A DNA stretch of 13,473 bases from the NCBI GenBank assembly GCA_044433415.1, contig JAWXTP010000078.1, positions 1 to 13,473 of the forward strand, read 5' to 3'. This DNA comes from JAWXTP01 sp044433415. Its GTDB lineage: Bacteria; Bacteroidota; Bacteroidia; Bacteroidales; Rikenellaceae. Position 1 is the first letter of the stretch; each line of letters starts with the position of its first letter. Below, in pieces: positions 7,208 to 13,473 of the stretch. A program made the translations under genes and the position numbers. The notes below the pieces were generated by a model, which had not been told where the DNA came from, ran no database searches, and saw only the letters and a program-made list of their open reading frames with translations.

Positions 7208-8368
7208 ATGAGACACTTAGCATTTATTTTATTATTGCTTGCATTTGGGTGTAGCAGTACCAACGAAACAGTAGTTATACATGGAACTTTCCCAGTAAAT
7301 CCAAAGACAAAAGAAGCTCTTAAAATGAGTAATTTTGTCGAATTTGTCAGCTATATTAAATTAGAGACAACTCCTGATTTTAAGTCAGTGGTAAAAGGGA
7401 TAAAAGATGTTTATGTTGATGAAGATAATTTGTTTGTTTACGATTACTATGATGGAAGCGTGCAATTATTTGACTTAAAGGGTAAGTATAAACATAAGAT
7501 AGGGGCAAAAGGTTGAGGTGCAGGAGAGTATTTAAGTATCGAAGCAACAACAATAGATACTTTGAATAATAGGTTTATAATATACGATATTAAAGCTAAA
7601 AAAGTTCTGTTTTACTCTTATGATGGGAGCTTTATTAAAGATATAAAAATAGATACACATATTAGAGATATAGAGTATATTTATTCTACAGGTGGATTCC
7701 TATGTGCAGAATATATACACTCACCAAAATCTTCAGGAGGTGTAGAACTTTGGGAAGTAGATTCTTTAGGAAATAAAGTAAATGATCTTTTTGTTAGTGA
7801 TTTTATACATCCTACAGCTTCACCACTATATGTTTTTCATAGAAATAGTAATGATAAAATAATTTATTCGTCATTGGATGACTTGACAGATTATGTATAT
7901 GATGATGGTAAAATATTTGAATTAACGTCTTATGACGTAGATGGTACAGTGGCTAGTGATTTAAAAGGAATGTCAAATAATGAATTTTCTCAATTGTATT
8001 GGATGGAGAATAAAAATATTAGTTTTAGAACGTATACCGTTATTCGTGAAAATTATGAATTTACGAGATGGGTAGGTGAGGTACTAGGGACAAGTTATTA
8101 CACATTAATAGATAAAAATTCAAATCAAATATATTGTGGTAAAACAATAGATTATCAGTTAGATAATGCACAAGTGATAATTTCAGCAGCTCAAAATAAA
8201 TACAAAAATTCTAATTTAATGGTTGCTAAAAGTAATATGAAAGATGTTATTGTTACTTCTGTTTCTGCTTACGGAATTAGCGATTCAATATCACTAAATC
8301 AACTAGGTATGTCGGAAGAAGAAGCTGATGAGGCTAATCTGATTATTCAGTTGTTGCATGTGAAATAA
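7208..8368 (+). pseudogene. 6-bladed beta-propeller lipoprotein gene interrupted by one in-frame TGA
   Basis: The frame from ATG 7208 to TAA 8366-8368 would encode 386 residues but is broken by TGA at 7514-7516 (codon 103). The first part has a lipoprotein signal peptide, MRHLAFILLLLAFGC, with Cys15. The residues flanking the stop read IGAKG-stop-GAGEYLS, which is the GrGxgEY motif of this family with the Arg codon replaced by the stop. The intact paralogs use GGT AGA GG at this point, so a single A-to-T change (or C-to-T from CGA) explains it. Downstream, more than 280 residues stay in frame and look fully protein-like. Restart candidates are poor: the TTG at 7562 has no visible start signal. 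It may be a recent nonsense mutation, a sequencing error, or less likely read-through. As it stands, only a 102-residue fragment would be made. Confidence 0.85.
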
Positions 8369-8369
8369 T

Positions 8370-8451
8370 AATGATTAATGACGACAAATGGCGAGTTGAT
8401 TAAAGTTATAATATTTTGTGATTATTTTATAAATCTTTAATCGCTTGTCGC
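8370..8451. repeat. Dispersed intergenic repeat, copy 2
   Basis: AATGATTAAT at 8370-8379 directly follows the stop codon. The right arm CTTTAATCGCTTGTCGC (8435-8451) is the complement of the GCGACAAGCGAYTAAA unit seen at 2042 and 12611. The left arm (8391-8411) is degenerate but can still pair: GATTAAAG with CTTTAATC, TTATAA with TTATAA after a 2-base bulge, and GCGA with TCGC. Pairing has been kept while the left-arm sequence has drifted, as expected for a structured 3' end. It could end transcription of the lipoprotein genes upstream. Confidence 0.7.
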
Positions 8452-8455
8452 GACT

Positions 8456-8502
8456 CAGTTTGACCCTGCTTGACCCAGTTCGACCCAGTTTGACCCAGTG
8501 CG
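8456..8502. repeat. CAGTTTGACC 10-bp tandem array
   Basis: There are four 10-bp units, CAGTTTGACC, CTGCTTGACC, CAGTTCGACC and CAGTTTGACC, plus a partial CAGTGCG. The array starts five bases after the hairpin repeat at 8370-8451. This mirrors the 8-mer array that follows copy 1 of the same hairpin repeat. The remaining bases up to 8551 show nothing I can name. Confidence 0.9.
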
Positions 8503-8551
8503 AAATCTTGTTTTCTAGGTAGTTAGGTCTTATAGCCTGTTGTTAAAGTAA

Positions 8552-8658
8552 AAAAGAGGGTGGCTCAAAAGGTTAGAAACAAAACAATCAACCCCTGTTA
8601 CATAGCGTGTAGCAGGGGTTGATTGTTTATTGTGGGTACTTATGGGTCACCCTCTTTT
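8552..8658 (-). terminator. Large nested terminator hairpin downstream of the fructose-6-phosphate aldolase gene
   Basis: The outer helix pairs 8552-8566 (AAAAGAGGGTGGCTC) with 8644-8658 (GGGTCACCCTCTTTT) over 15 bp if two G-U pairs are allowed. Inside it, 8582-8597 pairs perfectly with 8613-8628 over 16 bp. This inner stem extends inward through a G-U pair and four Watson-Crick pairs (TTACA / TGTAG) to a 5-base loop. On the minus strand the outer stem ends in TTTTTTACTTT, a suitable termination tail. The structure begins 30 bp past the stop of the aldolase gene. The outer core matches the putA terminator, with the inner hairpin lying in the loop. Confidence 0.8.
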
Positions 8659-8688
8659 ATTAGGATTACCCGAAAACTCCAAAGGAGG

Positions 8689-9342
8689 CTATTTCATATT
8701 TTGAGCTGCTTTTTCAAAGATAGCTAAACCAGCATCTGTTAAAGGATGTTTGATAAGACCTTTGATAGCACCAAGAGGAGCTGTGATAACGTCAGCACCT
8801 ACTGTTAAACAGTCAATGATGTGTTGTGTAGAACGGATAGAAGCTGCTAAAACCTCTGTCTCATATCCATAGAAGTGATATGCTTCAACGATTTTACCTA
8901 CTAGCTCAACACCATTAGAACTAATATCATCAAGTCTGCCCACGAAAGGAGAAACATAAGTAGCACCTGCTTTAGCTGCTAAAAGAGCTTGACCAATAGA
9001 GAAAATTAATGTGCAGTTTGTTTTAATACCATTGTTAGTGAAGTATTTGATAGCTTTGATACCATCTAAAGTACAAGGTACTTTAACGATGATTTGTGGG
9101 TGTAAAGCTGCAAGCTCTTTACCCTCAGCAATCATACTTTCATAGTCTGTGCTAAGTACTTCAGCACTTACGTCCCCATCTACAATTTCGCAGATAGTAA
9201 GATAGTGTTGTTTGATTTGTTCGTCACCACTAACACCTTCTTTTTCCATTAATGATGGATTTGTTGTTACTCCATCTAATACGCCTAAAGTAGCTGCTTC
9301 TCTGATTTGCTCTAATGAAGCAGTGTCAATAAAAAATTTCAT
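8689..9342 (-). CDS. fsa: Fructose-6-phosphate aldolase / transaldolase-like protein
   Basis: This is a 217-residue small class I aldolase of the transaldolase family (FSA/TalC type). It starts MKFFIDTASL, with GVTTNPSLM at about 24-32. The Schiff-base lysine lies in IIVKVPCT (Lys87), followed by NCTLIFSIGQALLAAKAG and a conserved SPFVGRLDD. Such enzymes cleave or form fructose 6-phosphate from dihydroxyacetone and glyceraldehyde 3-phosphate, or act as transaldolases in the pentose phosphate pathway. Sequence alone does not decide between the two in this clade. Length is typical and all motifs are present. It lies 30 bp downstream of rmuC on the same strand, so it is probably the last gene of that transcript, and it ends at the nested terminator. 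Confidence 0.9.
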   Translation of the reverse strand: MKFFIDTASLEQIREAATLGVLDGVTTNPSLMEKEGVSGDEQIKQHYLTICEIVDGDVSAEVLSTDYESMIAEGKELAALHPQIIVKVPCTLDGIKAIKYFTNNGIKTNCTLIFSIGQALLAAKAGATYVSPFVGRLDDISSNGVELVGKIVEAYHFYGYETEVLAASIRSTQHIIDCLTVGADVITAPLGAIKGLIKHPLTDAGLAIFEKAAQNMK

Positions 9343-9372
9343 AGTTATTTAAAATTGTTGGTTATAAATTAG

Positions 9373-10890
9373 TTAATTAATTTCGTTTTTCTCTGGTTCT
9401 ATAAGCTCATTAGAACTTATGTTAAGTTCCTTGGAAGCTCTCACACCCAATTCCTTTAACATTTCTGCTTGTCTTACCAAGTTGCCCTTACCTGTGGATA
9501 GCTTGCCAAAGGCTAAGTCATAGCTTTTTCGTGTTCTTTCAATAGAAGTATCTATAACTTGCATATCCTGAACAAAACCTACAAATTTATCATACATTGC
9601 AGCTCCACGTGCAGCTATGTCTATAGCATTGCGGTTTTGTGCATCACGGCTCCATAAGTCATATACCAACTTTAAAGCAGTGATAAGATGCGTTGGTGTT
9701 ATGATAATAATCTTACGCTTGTAGGCATACTCCCATAAGGTATTATCACTATTTAAAGCTAAAATATAGGCGGGCTCTATAGGAATAAACATCATAACAA
9801 AATCTAGAGAATTTTCTCTATTGTCATATTGCTTAGAAGCTAAATCGTCAACATGCCTTCTTATTGACAAGATGTGACTTTTTAGGGCTTCTTCCCTTTC
9901 CGTATCACTTACACAAGTCACATAACGTGAAAATGCTGTCAGTGAAACCTTAGAGTCTATAATAATTTCGCGCTTATCAGGGTAGCGAACAATAATATCT
10001 GGTCGCTTGCGTATACCCTCATCGTCTGTAGTGCTCTCCTGTGCAAAATAATGCTCTCCACGTTTTAACCCTGAATTAGAAAGTATAGTGTCTAGTATCA
10101 TCTCACCCCAATCACCTTGCATCTTAGGGTTGTTTTCCCCCTTGATGGCGCGTGCTAAAGAATCTGCATCTGATGATAGCTGTCTATTTAGCTTAAGCAA
10201 GTTTTCTAGCTCTTTAGATATGGAAGCACGCTCACGGGTTTCGTTAAGATAAATAGTCTCTATACGTGTTTTAAACTCTGTAAGCTCCTTCTCTAAAGGT
10301 TCTATAGATTTCTTAATCTGACTTTCCCCGTCTTTGTTTATAGTTTTAATGCGGTCTTCAAGTATCTTTGTAGCTATATTTTCAAAACTTTCCTTAAATT
10401 GCTTTTCGGAATTTTCATAGTTTTGTTTTAGCTCAGCGACTTCTTTTTGTAGATTAGCATTTGCGTTGATAGAAACTGCTAACTTACTGCTTAAAGAGGA
10501 ATTTGCATTTACTAAAGTATTATACTTGTCTACTAACTCATTATATCGTGTCTCTAGCTTAATTTTCTCAGAGAGTAAGTCATGAATCTTGTTCTCTAAG
10601 CCTTCTTTTGCATTTGTAAGTACTGCGATATCCTTTGTTATGTTAGATTGCTGAGAGATAAGACTCTTTTGAGTTTCTAGTAATTCAAAGTTGTGAGCTT
10701 CTAATCTTTCATTGTTTGAAATTAGAGACTCATTTTTAGTTTCAATCTTTTCTTTCTCAAACTCTGCAAGGTCTAGCATGTTTTCAAGATGCTGCTTCTT
10801 TATCTTGTCCTTAGAAGCACCTAAGAAGTATGCTACCGTTGCTAAAATACTAGCTACAACGATAAATAATATGATGTAGGTAAGCTCCAT
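9373..10890 (-). CDS. rmuC: DNA recombination protein RmuC homolog
   Basis: This is a 505-residue protein. One N-terminal membrane segment (about residues 5-24) is followed by a long coiled coil (about 27-245) rich in Glu, Lys and Asn. The RmuC domain follows, from about 250 to 480. Seen in it are GDWGEMILDTIL (259-270), a PD-(D/E)XK nuclease-like pattern RPDIIV...IIIDSKVSL with Asp312 and Lys314, and a conserved YAYKRKIIIITPTHLI segment. RmuC limits rearrangement at inverted repeats in E. coli; its molecular role is not settled. The start codon is 5 bp after the stop of the DUF3109-like gene, indicating co-transcription. The family assignment is secure and the exact role in this organism is inferred. 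Confidence 0.9.
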   Translation of the reverse strand: MELTYIILFIVVASILATVAYFLGASKDKIKKQHLENMLDLAEFEKEKIETKNESLISNNERLEAHNFELLETQKSLISQQSNITKDIAVLTNAKEGLENKIHDLLSEKIKLETRYNELVDKYNTLVNANSSLSSKLAVSINANANLQKEVAELKQNYENSEKQFKESFENIATKILEDRIKTINKDGESQIKKSIEPLEKELTEFKTRIETIYLNETRERASISKELENLLKLNRQLSSDADSLARAIKGENNPKMQGDWGEMILDTILSNSGLKRGEHYFAQESTTDDEGIRKRPDIIVRYPDKREIIIDSKVSLTAFSRYVTCVSDTEREEALKSHILSIRRHVDDLASKQYDNRENSLDFVMMFIPIEPAYILALNSDNTLWEYAYKRKIIIITPTHLITALKLVYDLWSRDAQNRNAIDIAARGAAMYDKFVGFVQDMQVIDTSIERTRKSYDLAFGKLSTGKGNLVRQAEMLKELGVRASKELNISSNELIEPEKNEIN

Positions 10891-10895
10891 AATTA

Positions 10896-11483
10896 CTATT
10901 CTTCCTCAATTTCACCCTTAGTTATTAAATCGTCTACTTCGCCTAAATATCTAAAGAAATCCTTACCAAAGGCTCTTTCTATAGGTTCTTGTAACGCTTT
11001 ATAAAGTTTTATACCTTCTGCCTTGCCTTTAATGACACCATCCTTGCAGATGTCCCACTTGTGGTAATTAAGACCTGTAAAGCCGTTCTTTAGCTGTACA
11101 GTTCTGATAGGGTAGAGGTGGCATGAGATAGGCTTGTTAAAAGGAATAGCACCTGCCCTATAAGCCTTTTCTATAGCGCAAAGGATAAAACCATCTTCAT
11201 TAATAGTAAATGCGCATTCTGCATTATTTACTAATGTTGTTGTGAAATCTCCGTCAGAGTCTATAGTGAAAACACCTTCTCTTTCAACAACTTCTATCCC
11301 CTCGGCACTCATAAAAGGTTTTATAGCCTCTAACTCATCTTCTATTAAACCGCACTCGTCAACTTCTAGAGGTGCGCCTGAGTCGCCCTCAACACAGCAA
11401 ATGCCTTTACATTTACAGTAATCACATGAAAAGTAACAGTCTAAAACATCGTCACTAACAATCTTATCTTCAATCTCTATCAT
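10896..11483 (-). CDS. DUF3109-like cysteine-rich protein
   Basis: This is a 195-residue cytoplasmic protein with 11 cysteines. Six are packed near the N-terminus (positions 16, 20, 23, 25, 29 and 30) and others lie at 44, 90, 102, 121 (SCHLYPIR) and 146 (WDICKDG). This layout fits DUF3109 and related proteins thought to bind zinc or an iron-sulfur cluster. The metal is inference, and no catalytic function is known to me. It is the first gene of a probable three-gene transcript with rmuC (5 bp downstream) and the aldolase gene. It is divergent from era across a 221-bp AT-rich spacer. Confidence 0.8.
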   Translation of the reverse strand: MIEIEDKIVSDDVLDCYFSCDYCKCKGICCVEGDSGAPLEVDECGLIEDELEAIKPFMSAEGIEVVEREGVFTIDSDGDFTTTLVNNAECAFTINEDGFILCAIEKAYRAGAIPFNKPISCHLYPIRTVQLKNGFTGLNYHKWDICKDGVIKGKAEGIKLYKALQEPIERAFGKDFFRYLGEVDDLITKGEIEEE

Positions 11484-11506
11484 AATATATTAAAAAATAT
11501 CTAATG

Positions 11507-11514
11507 CAAATATA
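11507..11514 (-). promoter_or_regulatory. Possible -7 element for the DUF3109-rmuC-fsa transcript
   Basis: On the minus strand this reads TATATTTG, a match to TAnnTTTG, 23 bp before the start codon at 11483. A second overlapping-type match, TATTTTTG, lies at 11515-11522. No TTTG at the usual -33 distance was found for either, and the region is extremely AT-rich, so support is moderate at best. Confidence 0.35.
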
Positions 11515-11607
11515 CAAAAATATCTGATATATTATAAGTTTATTCATTAAAATATTGAATAGCATATATTTTTTTGTCAATTTAAAGGACAATAATAATA
11601 AATATGC

Positions 11608-11615
11608 TATCTTTG
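11608..11615 (+). promoter_or_regulatory. Probable -7 element of the era promoter
   Basis: TATCTTTG, followed by CA, is the typical Bacteroidota -7 sequence. It stands about 90 bp before the era start codon. The -33 TTTG is not at the ideal distance; the nearest TTTG ends at 11576, 31 bp upstream. The leader contains a weak hairpin, TTCTCC (11633-11638) with GGAGAA (11650-11655). Confidence 0.45.
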
Positions 11616-11704
11616 CAAAAAATGAAATAAGTTTCTCCTTTTTTGTTTGGGAGAAGTCGTATTCTTAATTCGATATTATAATTAACAATAACACAATATT
11701 TTAT

Positions 11705-12583
11705 ATGCACAAAGCAGGTTTTGTAAATATTATTGGCAATCCTAACGTTGGAAAATCAACTTTAATGAACGCTTTAGTAGGGGAGCGTATTTCTATTATC
11801 ACATCGAAGGCGCAGACTACACGCCACCGTATCATGGGTATAGTAAATGGCGACGACTTCCAGATAGTGTATTCTGATACTCCTGGGGTATTAAAACCTA
11901 ACTACAAGCTACAGGAATCTATGCTTAAATTTTCAACAAGTGCACTGAAAGATGCAGACTGTCTACTTTATGTTACGGACTGTGTTGAGCAATCAGATAA
12001 GCACCAAGATTTTATTGATAAAGTTGTGGCTTCGGGTCTTCCTACATTATTAGTGATAAACAAGATAGATCTTACAACACCTGAGAAGCTAGAACAGATG
12101 ATAGATCAATGGCAGGCTATACTTCCTAATGCAAAGATAGTACCTGTGTCGGCACTTAATAATTTTAATGTAGAGAATCTTTTCAAGTTAATTCTTGACC
12201 TGCTACCTGAAGCAGAAGCGTACTATCCTAAAGATGCACTTACTGATAAGCCTATGCGTTTCTTTGCTTCGGAGATTATCCGTGAGAAGATTTTGCTTAC
12301 CTATGATAAGGAGATTCCTTACTGTGTAGAGGTGGATATAGATGAATACAAGGAGCAGCCTAATATAGATAAAATTAGAGCTATAATATATGTTTCTCGT
12401 GATTCACAAAAGGGTATCATTATCGGACATAAAGGTTCTAAGTTAAAGAAAGTTGGTACAGAGGCTAGAAAAGACTTGGAGGCCTTCTTACAGAAAAAAG
12501 TATTCCTAGAAATCCACGTTAAAGTAGGCGAGGATTGGAGAAATAATACTAAGATGCTAAAATCATTCGGTTACGTTGAATAG
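11705..12583 (+). CDS. era: GTPase Era, ribosome assembly
   Basis: This 292-residue essential GTPase binds 16S rRNA near its 3' end and assists 30S maturation. All G motifs are visible: G1 GNPNVGKS (11-18), G2 region TTRHRI (38-43), G3 DTPG (58-61), G4 NKID (119-122) and G5 SAL (149-151). The C-terminal KH domain shows GIIIGHKGSKLKKVG, with the GxxG loop GHKG at 241-244. Length is as expected (E. coli about 301). The ATG at 11705 gives a start directly at the GTPase domain. There is no Shine-Dalgarno sequence, as is normal for the phylum. It is transcribed alone, away from the DUF3109 cluster, and ends at the hairpin at 12624-12663. Confidence 0.97.
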   Translation: MHKAGFVNIIGNPNVGKSTLMNALVGERISIITSKAQTTRHRIMGIVNGDDFQIVYSDTPGVLKPNYKLQESMLKFSTSALKDADCLLYVTDCVEQSDKHQDFIDKVVASGLPTLLVINKIDLTTPEKLEQMIDQWQAILPNAKIVPVSALNNFNVENLFKLILDLLPEAEAYYPKDALTDKPMRFFASEIIREKILLTYDKEIPYCVEVDIDEYKEQPNIDKIRAIIYVSRDSQKGIIIGHKGSKLKKVGTEARKDLEAFLQKKVFLEIHVKVGEDWRNNTKMLKSFGYVE

Positions 12584-12589
12584 ACGGAG

Positions 12590-12626
12590 TAATGATTAAC
12601 GCTGATAATGGCGACAAGCGATTAAA
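12590..12626. repeat. Dispersed intergenic repeat, copy 3 (left arm only)
   Basis: AATGATTAA begins at about 12591, followed by GGCGACAAGCGATTAAA at 12610-12626, the same order as in copies 1 and 2. The matching right arm is absent. In its place the era terminator stem begins within the TTAAA end of the unit. It lies directly after the era stop codon. Confidence 0.75.
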
Positions 12627-12663
12627 AAATGGATTTATTCGATTTAGAATAAATCCATTTTTT
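12624..12663 (+). terminator. era terminator
   Basis: AAAAAATGGATTTATTC (12624-12640) and its perfect complement (12647-12663) form a 17-bp stem with a 6-base loop. The 3' arm ends in TTTTTT, giving a U-run within the stem base. Its position 40 bp after the era stop codon fits termination, possibly in both directions because of the A-run on the other side. From 12664 to 12723 I see nothing definite. Confidence 0.8.
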
Positions 12664-12723
12664 AGAACTCCCTTAATATATGTATTTTGTCATAATCGTT
12701 TTGTTTATACTGTAAATATACAA

Positions 12724-12759
12724 ATTATTCTCCGTATTTTTGCGGAGAATAATGTTTTT
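12724..12759 (+). terminator. Terminator-like hairpin directly upstream of the group II intron
   Basis: ATTATTCTCCG (12724-12734) and CGGAGAATAAT (12743-12753) form a perfect 11-bp stem with an 8-base loop, followed by GTTTTT (12754-12759). It ends exactly where the intron 5' boundary is expected (G12760). Group IIC introns are known to insert just after such hairpins. Confidence 0.75.
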
Positions 12760-13361
12760 GTTCGCCCAGCATGGGCGAACTCTAACGGGTGTAAGTCCCG
12801 AGCGTGCCCTGATAGTGGGAAGCGCATAGCCCAAGACAAGGGTGTCCATCGTGAGGTGGAATCTGAAGGAAGTCGGCGGCAAAAGTCTGACCTGACGAAC
12901 AGAAATCAGATATTAAGGCTGGTGGTGAGGGTAAGTTTGCAAAACGAAACAAAGTCCCAATAACTATTCGGAATCACCATTAGTAAATCTGGCAGGTATA
13001 AGGCGGAAAGAGTTCGTTCTTAACTGGGGAGGTCTCACAGACGTGTGAAGCGGAAAGAAAATAGTAGCACGGAGTAAAGCTCGTTGTGAGAAGTCAGCCG
13101 AGGTCATAGTAGCGAATTACGAGTTTATTTGCGAAGGACTGAACCTCGCAGTTTGTAAGTAAATGAATGTTACCCTTTAATGAATGATGAATGCAGAATA
13201 AAGTACCGCAGATGTACTTGCTACCTCTAAATGGATAGGACGGAATCTGAAGAGTATAGAGGAGTGCATAGTTTAGAGGCATAACTGAAAACAACAACAA
13301 ACACGTCAGTAATGATGTCAAAGCGAGGAACCGCCGTATGCGGAACCGCATGTACGGTGGT
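12760..13361 (+). mobile_element. Group II intron RNA without a reverse transcriptase ORF
   Basis: The 5' end forms the perfect stem GTTCGCCCA / TGGGCGAAC (12760-12768 and 12772-12780). It is followed by stretches I recognise from bacterial group II intron domain I: GGGTGTCC near 12840, GGAATCTGAAGGAAGTCGGC near 12858-12877, and AAACGAAACAAAGTCC near 12941-12957. The domain IV approach, GAAGTCAGCCGAGGTCATAG, is at about 13090-13109, and domain V is at 13330-13361. About 215 bases separate that segment from domain V, with stops in every frame and no RT motif, so the intron protein gene is missing. If functional, it would need a maturase from elsewhere. The 5' end GTTCG deviates from the usual GTGYG. 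The CGC triad in domain V and the hairpin upstream suggest subgroup IIC, but this is not settled. Confidence 0.85.
13330..13361 (+). ncRNA. Group II intron domain V
   Basis: ACCGCCGTA (13330-13338) pairs with TACGGTGGT (13353-13361), including one G-U pair. TGCG (13339-13342) pairs with CGCA (13347-13350) around GAAC. A 2-base bulge, TG (13351-13352), lies on the 3' side, as in all group II domain V helices. The catalytic triad position reads CGC. The loop GAAC is not a GNRA tetraloop; I recall relatives with two more A residues here, so the loop may have lost bases. Confidence 0.85.
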
Positions 13362-13362
13362 T

Positions 13363-13440
13363 ATCACAACTTTTTAATTATCACAACATATTAGTCTAAA
13401 CTTTTGTAACTCATGATGCTTTTTTTAATAAAGTTGTGAT
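13363..13440. repeat. Inverted and direct ATCACAAC repeats abutting domain V
   Basis: ATCACAACTTT (13363-13373) is the exact complement of AAAGTTGTGAT (13430-13440). TTATCACAAC also occurs twice as a direct repeat (13361-13370 and 13378-13387). This stands where intron domain VI should begin. It could be an unusual long domain VI or foreign sequence joined at the end of domain V. The remaining bases to 13473 are AT-rich with no gene visible. Confidence 0.7.
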
Positions 13441-13473
13441 TATATTATATAGATATAACCATAAAAAAGTAGC

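Noticed and set aside
7514..7516. TGA as a reassigned sense codon in this genome
   Set aside because: putA, era, rmuC and the other long genes total well over 2000 codons with no internal TGA, and tryptophan and glycine use normal codons there.
7562..8368. Independent gene starting at TTG 7562
   Set aside because: It is in the same frame as the gene that starts at 7208, has no start signal, and begins inside a propeller blade. It is the distal part of the interrupted lipoprotein gene.
12673..12882. Minus-strand open frame of 69 codons
   Set aside because: It overlaps the intron 5' hairpin and the upstream terminator-like stem and has no recognisable protein features.
12592..12963. Open frame of 123 codons on the plus strand after era
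   Set aside because: It runs through the era terminator, the second hairpin and intron domain I. Its composition is that of structured RNA, not protein.
13094..13351. Minus-strand open frame of 85 codons within the intron
   Set aside because: It covers domain IV and domain V in antisense. Group II intron proteins are encoded on the RNA strand, and no RT motif is present.

Overview
The window looks like a chromosomal segment from an AT-rich member of the Bacteroidota, probably Bacteroidales. Three things suggest this. The plus-strand promoter-like sites fit the TTTG - about 20 bp - TAnnTTTG pattern of that phylum. Start codons lack Shine-Dalgarno sequences. Several genes encode lipoproteins of the 6-bladed beta-propeller (TolB-like, BF3164-type) family that is common there. 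No species can be named from the sequence alone.

Layout. Positions 1-316 hold the 3' end of a plus-strand gene cut by the window edge. Next come a promoter-like site, a propeller lipoprotein gene (495-1526) and a small secreted protein gene (1548-1925). A repeat-rich intergenic block follows (about 1935-2153): a TAATGGT heptamer array, a 16-bp perfect inverted repeat and an 8-mer array. The minus-strand gene putA (2233-5637) encodes bifunctional proline dehydrogenase / P5C dehydrogenase and has its own terminator. A 31-bp tandem repeat and a good promoter lie between putA and two more plus-strand propeller lipoprotein genes: 6063-7076, which is intact, and 7208-8368, which is interrupted by one in-frame TGA. 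A second repeat-rich block and an unusually large nested terminator come next. The terminator ends a minus-strand cluster that reads DUF3109-like protein, rmuC, fructose-6-phosphate aldolase (11483 down to 8689). era (11705-12583) runs divergently from that cluster and ends at a strong hairpin. The right end (12760-13361) is the RNA part of a group II intron with no reverse transcriptase gene. It lies directly after a terminator-like hairpin and runs into an unusual ATCACAAC-repeat segment.

The housekeeping genes (putA, fsa, rmuC, era) appear intact. The accessory interest is in the propeller lipoproteins on both sides of putA, in a dispersed repeat (GCGACAAGCGAYTAAA) found three times just downstream of plus-strand genes, and in the reduced group II intron. 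I see no tRNA, rRNA, CRISPR array or complete insertion sequence. No defence or biosynthetic system is evident. The most notable points are the single-codon interruption of a lipoprotein gene, the ORF-less and possibly 3'-altered intron, and the composite 3'-end repeat family.
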